NCBI RefSeq assembly: GCF_025362435.1
Contig: NZ_JANYGL010000008.1
Span: forward strand, 1-64,000
Direction: 5' to 3'
Source: Polymorphobacter sp.
GTDB lineage: Bacteria; Pseudomonadota; Alphaproteobacteria; Sphingomonadales; Sphingomonadaceae
Length of the DNA stretch: 64,000 nt
The position numbers and the translations under genes are program-made. Below are positions 49,118-58,653 of this stretch, piece by piece; the stretch's first letter is position 1, and every line of letters begins with the position of its first letter. The notes beneath the pieces were generated by a model. It was not told where the DNA came from. It did no database searches and saw only the letters and a program-made list of their open reading frames with translations.

Positions 49118-51829
49118 CTATTCCGCTGCAACCCCCTCCGGTACCTGGTCAACATTAACCGGCAGCGCATCGTCGTTCGCCGGCTCAACAAACTCATACG
49201 CCAATTCATCGCCCGCCGCCGTGATATTGATTGCGGCGACCGCGCGTCCCTCGGCCATGCGCCCGAGCAATTCGGTCGACAGCGTCGGCAGCATCGCGTT
49301 GGTCAGGATGTTGTCGATCATGCGTCCGCCGCTCGCCAGTTCGGTGCAGCGGCTGACGACATGGTCGATGACCGACTGGTCGTAGCTCAGCACGATCTTG
49401 TGGTTTTCGGCGACGCGCTTGACGATGCGGTTGAGCTGGAGCTTGACGATCCCGCCGAGCATTTCGGGCGACAGCGGGAAATACGGCAGGACGATCAGCC
49501 GCCCCAGCAGCGCTGGCGGAAAGACTTTGAGCAGGTCGGGACGCAGCGCGCTCGCCAGTGCCTCGGGGTCGGGGGCGGTCTCGGGGTCCGACCCGAGTTC
49601 AGTGATCAACTCGGTTCCGGCGTTCGACGTCAACAATATCAGGCAGTTCTTGAAGTCGATGTAGCGCCCTTCGCTGTCGTCCATGTAGCCCTTGTCGAAC
49701 ACCTGGAAGAACATCTCGTGGACGTCGGGGTGCGCCTTCTCGACCTCGTCGAGCAGGACGATCGAGTAGGGCCGCCGCCGCACCGCCTCGGTCAGGACGC
49801 CCCCTTGGCCGTAGCCGACATAGCCCGCAGGCGCGCCCTTGAGCGTCGAGACGGTGTGCGCCTCCTGGAATTCGCTCATGTTGATGACGATCATCGAATC
49901 GTCGCCCGCATAAAGCAGCTCGGCGAGCGCGTGCGCGGTCTCGGTCTTGCCGACGCCCGACGGGCCGCACAGCATGAACACCCCGACCGGCTTGTTCGGA
50001 TTGTCGAGCTTGGCGCGGCTGGTCTGCATGCGCTTGGCGATCGCCTCCATCGCATGGTCCTGCCCGATCACGCGCTTCTTGAGGTTGGTCGCGATCTGGA
50101 GGACGCCGGCGATCTCGTCCTTGACCATCCTTCCGACCGGCACGCCGGTCCAGTCGCCGACGACGCTGGCGACGGCATTGGCGTCAACCTGCGCGAAGAC
50201 CATCGGGTTGTCCCCCTGCGCCGAATGGAGGTCGTCCATCGCGGTGCGGAGCTGGGCGTCGAGCTCGGTCGTGTCGCCGCCGCCTTCGCTTGCTTCCGAA
50301 CGCGCGGCGCGGGTCGTGATCACCGCCGCGACCGCAGCCTTCTCGGCGTCCCACTTGAGCCGGACGCCTTCGAGAGCGGCGCGGGCAACCTCGAGCTGCC
50401 CGTCGACTTCGGCGGTCCGCTTCGGGTCGCCCATCGCCGACGCCGCCTCGCGGACCGAGATTTCGCGTTCGACTTCAAGCAGTTCGACGCGACGCACGCG
50501 GCCCTCGACCGGTGCCGGCGTGGCGTGCTGGCTGACCGCAACGCGGGCGCAGGCGGTGTCGAGCAGGCTGACCGCCTTGTCGGGAAGCTGGCGCGCCGGG
50601 ATGTAGCGCTGGCTGAGCTTGACCGCCGCCTCGAGCGCCTCGTCGAGGACGATGACCTTGTGGTGCTTGACCATCGCGTCGGCGACCGAGCGCAGCATCG
50701 CGATTGCCTTGTCGGTCTCGGGCTCGCCGACGTTGACCGTCTGGAAGCGCCGGGTCAGCGCCGGATCCTTCTCGAAATACTGGCGATATTCGGCCCATGT
50801 CGTCGCCGCGATCGTCCGCAGCTTGCCGCGCGCGAGCGCCGGCTTGAGCAGGTTCGCCGCGTCGCCGGTGCCCGCCGCGCCGCCGGCGCCGATCAGCGTG
50901 TGCGCCTCGTCGATGAACAGGATAACCGGCTTCGGCGATGCCTCGACCTCGTCGATCACTGCGCGCAGGCGCTTTTCGAACTCGCCCTTGACGCTCGCGC
51001 CGGCCGACAACAGGCCGATGTCGAGCGAGCGCAGCGTGACGTCGCGCAGGACCGGGGGCACGTCGCCGTCGGCGATCCGCCGGGCAAAGCCTTCGACCAC
51101 CGCGGTCTTGCCGACGCCGGCCTCGCCGGTCAGGATCGGGTTGTTCTGGCGGCGGCGCAGCAGGATGTCGATGCACTGGCGGATCTCGGCGTCGCGCCCG
51201 ACGATCTTGTCGATCTCGCCCGATCGCGCCTTGGCGGTCAGGTCGACCGAGAAGCGCGCGAGTGCGCTGTCGCCGCTCGGCTCACCGTCGCCCTCGGCCT
51301 CAGCGCCGCCGCCGCCAGCGGCACTCCCCGAGCCGAGACGTCCGCTTTCGGTCGCCTCGCTCGACGCGCCGAGGATCGCCGCGAAGCCGTCGCCGAGCTT
51401 GTCGGCGTCGATCTTGCGATACTCCTTCGACACGCCGAACAGGACGTTCTTGAGATTGGGCGTCTTGAGGATGCCGTAGAGCAGGTGGCCGCTGCGGACC
51501 TTGTTGGCGCTGAACATCAGTGAGCCGTAAAGCCAGCCCTTTTCAACCGCTTCCTCGACCTGGACCGACAGGTCGACCGAACTAGCGCCACGCGGAAGGC
51601 CGTCGAGCGCCGCGACTGTGTCGCGCCCGAGCGCGCCGTCATCGAGGTTGAAGTGGCGCTTGATCGCCGCAAAGTCGCCGTTGGCGTCGGCGTTGAGCGT
51701 GTGCAGCCAGTGAACCAGCTCGACGTACGGGTTCCCTCGCAGCTTGGTGAAGCCGAATGCGGTCTCGATGCTCTTGAGCGCCGACGGTGCCAGCCGCCCA
51801 AACAACGCACTTCTGCTGATCTCGGCCAT
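49118..51829 (-). CDS. clpV: T6SS AAA+ ATPase ClpV (TssH)
   Basis: MAEISRSALFGRLAP...; two Walker A motifs GEAGVGKTAVVEG and GPSGVGKTETAHALAELLY; EAHTVSTLKGAPAGYVGYGQGGVLTEAVRRRPYSIVLLDEVEKAH. Confidence 0.97.
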   Translation of the reverse strand: MAEISRSALFGRLAPSALKSIETAFGFTKLRGNPYVELVHWLHTLNADANGDFAAIKRHFNLDDGALGRDTVAALDGLPRGASSVDLSVQVEEAVEKGWLYGSLMFSANKVRSGHLLYGILKTPNLKNVLFGVSKEYRKIDADKLGDGFAAILGASSEATESGRLGSGSAAGGGGAEAEGDGEPSGDSALARFSVDLTAKARSGEIDKIVGRDAEIRQCIDILLRRRQNNPILTGEAGVGKTAVVEGFARRIADGDVPPVLRDVTLRSLDIGLLSAGASVKGEFEKRLRAVIDEVEASPKPVILFIDEAHTLIGAGGAAGTGDAANLLKPALARGKLRTIAATTWAEYRQYFEKDPALTRRFQTVNVGEPETDKAIAMLRSVADAMVKHHKVIVLDEALEAAVKLSQRYIPARQLPDKAVSLLDTACARVAVSQHATPAPVEGRVRRVELLEVEREISVREAASAMGDPKRTAEVDGQLEVARAALEGVRLKWDAEKAAVAAVITTRAARSEASEGGGDTTELDAQLRTAMDDLHSAQGDNPMVFAQVDANAVASVVGDWTGVPVGRMVKDEIAGVLQIATNLKKRVIGQDHAMEAIAKRMQTSRAKLDNPNKPVGVFMLCGPSGVGKTETAHALAELLYAGDDSMIVINMSEFQEAHTVSTLKGAPAGYVGYGQGGVLTEAVRRRPYSIVLLDEVEKAHPDVHEMFFQVFDKGYMDDSEGRYIDFKNCLILLTSNAGTELITELGSDPETAPDPEALASALRPDLLKVFPPALLGRLIVLPYFPLSPEMLGGIVKLQLNRIVKRVAENHKIVLSYDQSVIDHVVSRCTELASGGRMIDNILTNAMLPTLSTELLGRMAEGRAVAAINITAAGDELAYEFVEPANDDALPVNVDQVPEGVAAE

Positions 51830-51840
51830 GTCGTGTCCCC

Positions 51841-52884
51841 CTATGCCGCGCGCGTCGCGGCGTTGTCTCTCAATGCCAAATCGCGACGAATCCGGGCAGT
51901 CCCGCGCGGCGCGACCCAGCTCGTCCAGCCCAGCCGGGTCTTGCCCAGCCGCGCAGGCTCGATCGCGGGCTCGGCAATCGTTACTCGAGCTCGCCAATCG
52001 AGATGCTTCGGCAACGCCGTCCGCGCCGCCTCGCCGAGCAGGCGGTTGGCATGCCCACCCGGGAGCATGTCCTCAAGCCCTGCCATCGTCGTCACCCCGA
52101 TCTCGAACGCGACATCGAACTCGACGGCGTAAAAGCGCCCGCCGAGCGTCGCCCCGCGGCCCAGCCCGGCGTGTGCCTTGCCGATCATCGTTCGCGCGTC
52201 GCTGGGGATGGTTCGCCACCGCCCGACTGCTTCGACGACCTTGACCGGTCGTTCGAGCAAATGGCTCAACAGGTCGCCGACTGCCGCCGCCGATCGCAGG
52301 CCAGCGAGGTGCCCCGCGTACGGCAGCCGCCGCCAGCCGTCGAAGGCGTCCCCCGTCTCGTCGGGCGCCGGGCGCATCGCGGCGTCGACGAAACTGAGGT
52401 CGGCGGCACCGCTCGTCGCGCCGATGTAGCCGGCGAAGCGATCATCGGCCGGCCGGTCGGCCTGCGCGCAGCGGTCCGCCTCGGCCCAGGCGCGGTAGAA
52501 ACGCTGGAGCGCGCGGGCCGAAATCAGGTCGAGAAAGTCGGCGAACGGGGTTTCCCCCTTCTTGCGCCGCTCGAAGATCGCCAACTCGGTCAGGTGCGTC
52601 GGCAGCGCTCCCATCGGTCCGGTCAGGCCAAGGTGCTGCGATCGCACGGTCGGCCGCCGCTTGCCGGGAACGAAGGCGGCGAGCGTCGTCCGGGGAAAAT
52701 CCTGCGACGGCTGCTGGGCGAGATCGACCACCTCACGCGCCGGGTCGAGTGCCTCACCGATCCGCGGATTGTCCGGGGACGACGCGTCGATGCCACGCCA
52801 AAAGGCGAACGCCCCCCAGCGCGTCGGATCGGCCTCGACCTCGGCAAGCAAGGCGGTCAGATGGTCGGTCGGCGTCCTTGCCAT
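51841..52884 (-). CDS. tssG: T6SS baseplate subunit TssG
   Basis: MARTPTDHLTALLAEVEADPTRWGAFAFWRGIDA...GLTGPMGALPTHLTE; overlaps tssF. Confidence 0.93.
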   Translation of the reverse strand: MARTPTDHLTALLAEVEADPTRWGAFAFWRGIDASSPDNPRIGEALDPAREVVDLAQQPSQDFPRTTLAAFVPGKRRPTVRSQHLGLTGPMGALPTHLTELAIFERRKKGETPFADFLDLISARALQRFYRAWAEADRCAQADRPADDRFAGYIGATSGAADLSFVDAAMRPAPDETGDAFDGWRRLPYAGHLAGLRSAAAVGDLLSHLLERPVKVVEAVGRWRTIPSDARTMIGKAHAGLGRGATLGGRFYAVEFDVAFEIGVTTMAGLEDMLPGGHANRLLGEAARTALPKHLDWRARVTIAEPAIEPARLGKTRLGWTSWVAPRGTARIRRDLALRDNAATRAA

Positions 52885-54716
52885 GCCCCCCACCCCCATG
52901 TCAGCCCGTTGTCGGCGTGGACCTCGCACTCCGCGAAGCTGTTGATCGTGGCGAATTCCGCGAGGAATCGCGCGACGACGCTGGTGAAAAGATACGCGCT
53001 CGCCGCCTCGTAGCTCCCCATCGCGACCTGCAGCGTGAGCTTCTGCCCGCGCTGGAACGCGACGCGCATGTCGCCCGAGACCCGGCGCGTGACGTTGGCC
53101 GCAGTCAGCCCGACAATGCCTTGGATTTCCCGGCGCAATGCCGGAGCCTCGTCGCGAACATAGAGCGACAGGTGATCGGCGAGCAGGTCGGGCGCGCCGT
53201 CTTCGCGGACGAAGCCGTCATGGCCGGGGGCGAGATGGCTGACGATCCGCCAGCCGCCGTCGACCATGCCCATCGGCGGCTGCGGCCGCGTCGGACCGCG
53301 CAGGATGGCGATCCCCGCGACGCCCTTGCTATCGGTAAGCGAAAGATCGAGCGAACCCGCGCCTGGGCGCAGCCGCGTCGACAGCGCCCGGTTGGAAACG
53401 AGACCACGCAAGCCGAGTTCGGTAACGCTCGCTGCCAGTGCCGGCTCCCCTGGCGACGACAGGCTGATCCACGTCTCAGAACCTATATAGTCATTCTCGC
53501 GCCGCTTCCGTGTTTCGGCCTCGGACAAGCGGCGCAACTTGCGCCGCAGCGAGTAAAATAATGGCCGCACCCCGCGTTGCGCGCGACGGGCATAAAGCGG
53601 CAGCGCCGGGATGCCGACCGCGTCGCCCTTGGCGAAGGCGGTCACGCTGTCGAGCCGGTAAACCTCATAGTCGAGCGCGGCGGCGCGATCGGGCAGGATG
53701 ATGTGTTCGTGCGTCCGCTTGTCGACGATCGCGCGGTCGAAGCGCTTTTCGAACAGGTTGATGACCGGCGTCGCGAACAGCACGACAGTATCGTTCGACA
53801 CCGCCGACGCGAGCGCCGGGATCGCCCGCCGGAACAGAACGACGATATCGACCGCTTTTTCGGCGCGCGCCATCCCCGCCTTGAGCCCGGTCAGCCGGGC
53901 AAAACGGAATTTCTCCGGCAGCGCGAAATATTCGGCGAGCAAGCGATAGCCGCGGAACGACCGCGCCTCGTTCGGCAGCAGCGCTTCGTCCTCACCAAAG
54001 CCCATCGCCTCGGGCAGCCCGGCCGCCTCGATCCACGCCGAACGACGCCCGCGCTCGGGCGCGACGACACGGACGCCGATGCACTCGCTCAACACTTGCT
54101 GGTGGACAAGGTTCGGCGTGTCGCCGCCACCGTCGAAAAACAACGGGAGCGCGTCGATGCCCATCTCGGCGATCGTCGCCGCCGAGGTTGCATCGAGCCT
54201 CAGACGGAGTCCCGCATCACCGGGCGCGCCGTCGGTCGCGGCCGCCACCGCCGCTCGTGTCGGCAAATACTCGACCCCGCCGAGCTTGATCGGCCAAAGA
54301 GTTACGTCGAAACCGGTGCGGAATTGCACTGGCAAGGTCGTATCGCCGGTGAGCGACGCCACCAGCGCCGATCCGCGCGCATGGAGCGCCCCGCCCTTGA
54401 TCCCGGGGTCGTCCTTCGGCGTGATCGCGACGATCCCCATCGCCGGGGTCGTCGCGAGATAATGCGGATACAGCGAGTCGAGCAGATATTGGGTGAAGAC
54501 CGGAAACTGCTCGTCCATCTTCAAGCGAACGCGCGCGTTGAGGTATGCCACCCCTTCCATCAACCGCTCGACGTGCGGGTCGGGATCGGTCGGAGCGTCG
54601 AGCCCGAGTAGACCCGCGACTTGTCGATGATCCTCGGCAAACTCGCCCGCCCGCCGCCTCAGATAGCTCAGCTCTCGATTATAATGCCCGAGCAGACGCG
54701 GATCGATCGCACTCAT
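52857..54716 (-). CDS. tssF: T6SS baseplate subunit TssF
   Basis: MSAIDPRLLGHYNRELSYLRRRAGEFAEDHRQVAGLLGLDAPTDPDPHVERLMEGVAYLNARV. Confidence 0.97.
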   Translation of the reverse strand: MSAIDPRLLGHYNRELSYLRRRAGEFAEDHRQVAGLLGLDAPTDPDPHVERLMEGVAYLNARVRLKMDEQFPVFTQYLLDSLYPHYLATTPAMGIVAITPKDDPGIKGGALHARGSALVASLTGDTTLPVQFRTGFDVTLWPIKLGGVEYLPTRAAVAAATDGAPGDAGLRLRLDATSAATIAEMGIDALPLFFDGGGDTPNLVHQQVLSECIGVRVVAPERGRRSAWIEAAGLPEAMGFGEDEALLPNEARSFRGYRLLAEYFALPEKFRFARLTGLKAGMARAEKAVDIVVLFRRAIPALASAVSNDTVVLFATPVINLFEKRFDRAIVDKRTHEHIILPDRAAALDYEVYRLDSVTAFAKGDAVGIPALPLYARRAQRGVRPLFYSLRRKLRRLSEAETRKRRENDYIGSETWISLSSPGEPALAASVTELGLRGLVSNRALSTRLRPGAGSLDLSLTDSKGVAGIAILRGPTRPQPPMGMVDGGWRIVSHLAPGHDGFVREDGAPDLLADHLSLYVRDEAPALRREIQGIVGLTAANVTRRVSGDMRVAFQRGQKLTLQVAMGSYEAASAYLFTSVVARFLAEFATINSFAECEVHADNGLTWGWGAWQGRRPTI

Positions 54717-55225
54717 GACGACACCACGACTTCGCCGGTTTCTAGCGCGACCGAGGTTTTGAACTCGATGTAGCGGTCATCGAGCGCGCCCTTCAGCTCG
54801 CCCTGGATAGTGAATTTTAATTTGTTGTCGTCATCGGTCGTCGCGCTGTCGAAAGAAACATTGACCGATTGTGAGACCAGCCGCGGCTCGAAAATGCGAA
54901 CCGCATCCGTCAGGTCGCGTGCGCGCTGTTCGAAGGTCGTGCGGTTAACTGTCATCGAGGTCAAATCGGGCACGCCCTGGTTGAGGACCGAACTGCGCAC
55001 CTCAGGAAAGTCATCGAGCGGGATCGCGGCGGCGAAGTGGATATCGTTCAGAATCCACGAAATATCGCGCATGACGCAGCTGCGCAGCTCGGCCTCGTTG
55101 AACCGGTCGAGCGCGGCAATGTAACAGGGAGCGATGTCGCGGGAGCCATCGCCCTTTGTCCTCGCCAGTCCGCCGATCAGCTTGTCGAGGACCGACGGCT
55201 TGAGGGGTCGCGATTCCCGCGCCAT
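54713..55225 (-). CDS. tssE: T6SS baseplate subunit TssE (gp25-like)
   Basis: MARESRPLKPSVLDKLIGGL...VMRDISWILND...PEVRSSVLNQGVPDLTS. Confidence 0.94.
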   Translation of the reverse strand: MARESRPLKPSVLDKLIGGLARTKGDGSRDIAPCYIAALDRFNEAELRSCVMRDISWILNDIHFAAAIPLDDFPEVRSSVLNQGVPDLTSMTVNRTTFEQRARDLTDAVRIFEPRLVSQSVNVSFDSATTDDDNKLKFTIQGELKGALDDRYIEFKTSVALETGEVVVSS

Positions 55226-55226
55226 C

Positions 55227-56006
55227 TCAATCCAGTCGAAGGTCGCGCAGCGCCAGGAATTCGACCTCGGGGCCATCGGTGGTGAAAATGCGCTGGCCTA
55301 CACCGATCTCGCCGCCGCCATCGTCGATCCATTCCGTAGCGCGGGCGAGATTGAGCTGCGGCTTGTTGTGCTTATGCGTTCCCGGATAGACGACGGGGAT
55401 CATTGCCATCGACGTCTGGCCTGATTTGAGTTCGATCTCGACCGCATGCAGGACGAAATCGCGCAGATCGACCGGCTCGATGGCCTTAAGCCGCGTCACC
55501 GCGGCAAAGGGTACGAAGCCATAAGCGTCGCCGACGATCACTTCGAGCATCGGACCGAAGCGCGTATCGGCGTCGGCGATCCACTCGAACCGCTCGCCGT
55601 TGAGGGTGCCTGGCGTCGCCGGAGCTTCCGCGAGAGCGGCTTCGCTCCGAGCTGCGGCGTCGGGGGCGACGACCGTGTATGCATTAAGCGCGTCGAGGAG
55701 CCCCACGACCCATGGCTCCTGGCCGACGAGCGAGACCGGCTTCTCCTTGCCGGCGAAGACCGCGTCACGCGTCTTCATCGCACCGAGCGCCTGGCCATAG
55801 ACGTTGGCCATCATCATCGCCTTGGGATCGGCGGCGGCAAGCGCGCGGATCTGCGTCGATGCCTTATCCCAGTCACCGGCAACGGCGATCAGCTGCCAGA
55901 AAAACTGGCGCGCGCGCGAATCGCCCGGAGTTCGCCGAAGCTCCTCCGCCAACATCGCGCGCGCGCCCGGCAGGTCGCCGGAACGGAGCAGTTCTTGTGC
56001 GTCCAT
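55227..56006 (-). CDS. tagJ: T6SS accessory protein TagJ (ImpE family)
   Basis: MDAQELLRSGDLPGARAMLAEELRRTPGDSRARQFFWQLIAVAGDWDKA...FEWIADADTRFGPMLEVIVGDAYGFVPF. Confidence 0.94.
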   Translation of the reverse strand: MDAQELLRSGDLPGARAMLAEELRRTPGDSRARQFFWQLIAVAGDWDKASTQIRALAAADPKAMMMANVYGQALGAMKTRDAVFAGKEKPVSLVGQEPWVVGLLDALNAYTVVAPDAAARSEAALAEAPATPGTLNGERFEWIADADTRFGPMLEVIVGDAYGFVPFAAVTRLKAIEPVDLRDFVLHAVEIELKSGQTSMAMIPVVYPGTHKHNKPQLNLARATEWIDDGGGEIGVGQRIFTTDGPEVEFLALRDLRLD

Positions 56007-56028
56007 GCTCCGTCCCCCAACAGCCGGA

Positions 56029-56514
56029 TTAACCGGCAACGTTCTCCGCGATCTTCCACGTGTACGGCACGACAGTATCGGCACTGCCGTCGGGCTTCTG
56101 CGGCGTGTATTCGAACTTCACTGTTGCGAAGTTGATCGTCACATTTTCCGTTAGGCGGTCCTCGCCGCCCGAACCGCCGGTGCTGACTGCCGTGATGATG
56201 AAGTCGGTGAAGGTGATCTTGACGTAAGGGACCGGCACTTCGCCCGCCTTCTGGACGGTCAGGACGGCATCGCCGAGCGTGTTCTTGCCGTTGAGGCAAA
56301 GCAACATCAGTTTCGGCGACGCCTTGTCGACATACTTGGTGAACGAGATATCCTGAACATTTGCCTTACCCGAACCGCCGCCCTTGGCGACGTGCATCGA
56401 GCCGCTCTGGCTCATGCCCCACGACCAGGCAAGAACGTCGATCGAATTAGTGTGCCCATGGCCGATGGACTCGCCATCTGCGCCCAAGATCTTCATGAAG
56501 ATATCAACGGCCAT
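56029..56514 (-). CDS. hcp: T6SS tube protein Hcp (TssD)
   Basis: MAVDIFMKILGADGESIGHGHTNSIDVLAWSWGMSQSGSMHV... Confidence 0.96.
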   Translation of the reverse strand: MAVDIFMKILGADGESIGHGHTNSIDVLAWSWGMSQSGSMHVAKGGGSGKANVQDISFTKYVDKASPKLMLLCLNGKNTLGDAVLTVQKAGEVPVPYVKITFTDFIITAVSTGGSGGEDRLTENVTINFATVKFEYTPQKPDGSADTVVPYTWKIAENVAG

Positions 56515-56561
56515 AAGTCTTCTCCTGTTGGGGAAATTAAACGATGATCATTGCGCCGAGA

Positions 56562-58058
56562 TCATCCCCCTGCCTGGCGCAGCGACGAAGTCATACTCAA
56601 CGAAATGTCCATGCCTTCCATTTGGAAGTGCGGCACGAACTGGAAACTGGCACGATAATAGCCAGGGTTCTCCTCGTCCTCGGACAGGTCGATTTGCGCC
56701 GCCTTAAGCGGCTGACGAGCCTTTTGGGCTTCGCTCGACATATCGGGCATGCCATCGACGTAGAGCTGAACCCAGTCCTGCAACCGCCGCTGGAGCTGTG
56801 TGACCGTCGGCGTTCCGCCAACCCAGTCGCGAACCATGCACTTCAAGTAATGCGCGAAACGGGCGCTGGTGAACAGATACGGCAGCCGTGCCGACAGGCG
56901 TGCGTTCGCGGTAGCACCCTTGTCGGCGTATTCCTTCGGCATGTGCAGCGTCTGGCCGCCGATGAAGGTCGCCTGGTCGGTGTTCTTGCGGTGAATCAGA
57001 CCGATCAACCCCGCCGCCGACAACTCACCCTCGCGTCGATCGCTGATCGCGACCTCGGTGGGGCACTTGACCGCGGTGTCGCCGTCGTCGGTCGGGAACA
57101 TCGCCGTCGGCAACCCCTCGACCGTGCCGCCCGATTGAACGCCGCGGATGCGCGTGCACCAGCCGAACTCCTTGTGCGCGGCGGTGATGCGGACCGCCAT
57201 CGCGTGGGCAGCGTTCATCCAGTTGTACTTGTCGTGATCGCCGCCAGTATCTTCCTCGAAGGCGAATTGTTCGACCGGCTCCGACGTCGCGCCGTAAGGC
57301 TTGCGAGCGAGGACACGCGGCATCGTCAGCGCGATGTAGCGCGAGTCGTCCTTTGCCCGCAGCGAACGCCATGCAGCATATTCGGGAGTGTCGAAGATCT
57401 TTGCGAGATCGCGCGGCTTGGTCAGATCCTGCCAGCTGTCCATGCCGAACAGTGCGGGCGAGGTTCCCGAGATGAACGGCGCGTGCGATGCACTCGACAC
57501 CTTGGCCATGCCCTCGAGGACTTCGACGTCGGTCGGGCTCTGGCTGAAGTAGTAATCGCCGACAAGGCAGCCATACGGCTGACCACCAAGCTGGCCGAAT
57601 TCCTGCTCATAGACCTTCTTGAACAACGGGCTCTGGTCCCAAGACGCGCCGCGATAGCTGCTGAACATCTTGCGCAGCTCGTCCTTGGAGACGTTCATCA
57701 CCTTGATCTTGAGATCGGTCGAGGTCTCGGTGTTGAAGACAGTGTACTGCAGCCCGCGCCAAGCCGACTCGAGTGCCTGGAACTCTTCATTGTGGATGAT
57801 GACGTTGACCTGCTCGGTCAGGGTCCGGTCGAGCGCCGAAATCATGCTTTCGATCGTGCCGATGACATCGCCAGGCATCACGTTCGAGCCGGCCAGCGCC
57901 TGCTCGGCGAGCGTCCGCACCGCCATCTCGACGCGGCTCTTGGCCTCGTCGGTCCGCGGCTTGAACTCCTTCTGGAGCAGCGCCGAAAAATCGTCGGTCG
58001 TGATTTCGGCGGCGGCTGGCGCGCCAGATTGCGCCAACGTTGCTGGATCAGTCGCCAT
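56562..58058 (-). CDS. tssC: T6SS contractile sheath large subunit TssC
   Basis: NEEFQALESAWRGLQYTVFNTETSTDLKIKVMNVSKDEL...; C-terminal FVPHFQMEGMDISLSMTSSL. Confidence 0.97.
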   Translation of the reverse strand: MATDPATLAQSGAPAAAEITTDDFSALLQKEFKPRTDEAKSRVEMAVRTLAEQALAGSNVMPGDVIGTIESMISALDRTLTEQVNVIIHNEEFQALESAWRGLQYTVFNTETSTDLKIKVMNVSKDELRKMFSSYRGASWDQSPLFKKVYEQEFGQLGGQPYGCLVGDYYFSQSPTDVEVLEGMAKVSSASHAPFISGTSPALFGMDSWQDLTKPRDLAKIFDTPEYAAWRSLRAKDDSRYIALTMPRVLARKPYGATSEPVEQFAFEEDTGGDHDKYNWMNAAHAMAVRITAAHKEFGWCTRIRGVQSGGTVEGLPTAMFPTDDGDTAVKCPTEVAISDRREGELSAAGLIGLIHRKNTDQATFIGGQTLHMPKEYADKGATANARLSARLPYLFTSARFAHYLKCMVRDWVGGTPTVTQLQRRLQDWVQLYVDGMPDMSSEAQKARQPLKAAQIDLSEDEENPGYYRASFQFVPHFQMEGMDISLSMTSSLRQAGG

Positions 58059-58075
58059 ATATACCCCCTTGAGAC

Positions 58076-58585
58076 TTAAGCGTCGGCCGACGAACGGCCC
58101 TTGGATTCGGCTGCGAGCGTCGACAGCAATTCCGGATTTTTGAGCAACTGGTCGATGACGCCCTCGGCCTTGTCCTTCCCATCCATATAGGCGAGCAGGT
58201 CGGACAACTGGCGGCGCGCCTCAAGCAGTTTGGCGGTTGCAGGAACCTGTTCGGCGACACGGCCCGGCGTAAAATCGTCCATCGTGTTAAAAGTCAAGTC
58301 GACCGCAAGTTTACCTTCACCTGTCAACTTGTTCTCGACAAAAAAGGCCGCGCGCGGCGCGATCGATTTCTGGAACTCACCGAAATTATCCATGTCGACG
58401 TTGGAAAAATCACGCTCCGCCATCGTCTTCTTCTCTTTTTCGGACTTACCCGAAAGATCGGACATGATCCCCATGACAAAAGGCAGCGAAACCTTTTCGA
58501 CCGAGCCGTAGGTCGCAACTTCATACTCGATGTGGACCCGCGGTGCACGGTTGCGCTTGATGAATTTTTGACCGTCCTGCGCCAT
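58076..58585 (-). CDS. tssB: T6SS contractile sheath small subunit TssB
   Basis: MAQDGQKFIKRNRAPRVHIEYEVATYGSVEKVSLPFVMGIMSDLSG; start after a gggggat SD-like stretch. Confidence 0.96.
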   Translation of the reverse strand: MAQDGQKFIKRNRAPRVHIEYEVATYGSVEKVSLPFVMGIMSDLSGKSEKEKKTMAERDFSNVDMDNFGEFQKSIAPRAAFFVENKLTGEGKLAVDLTFNTMDDFTPGRVAEQVPATAKLLEARRQLSDLLAYMDGKDKAEGVIDQLLKNPELLSTLAAESKGRSSADA

Positions 58586-58653
58586 GTCGACATCCCCCTG
58601 CTTGTACGCGTCAGCTAGACCCACGGGAGTCGCGCCGTCGATTCAACTCTGCT

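Noticed and set aside
49361-51523. 720-aa plus-strand ORF opposite clpV
   Set aside because: Shadow ORF; clpV motifs are unambiguous on the minus strand.
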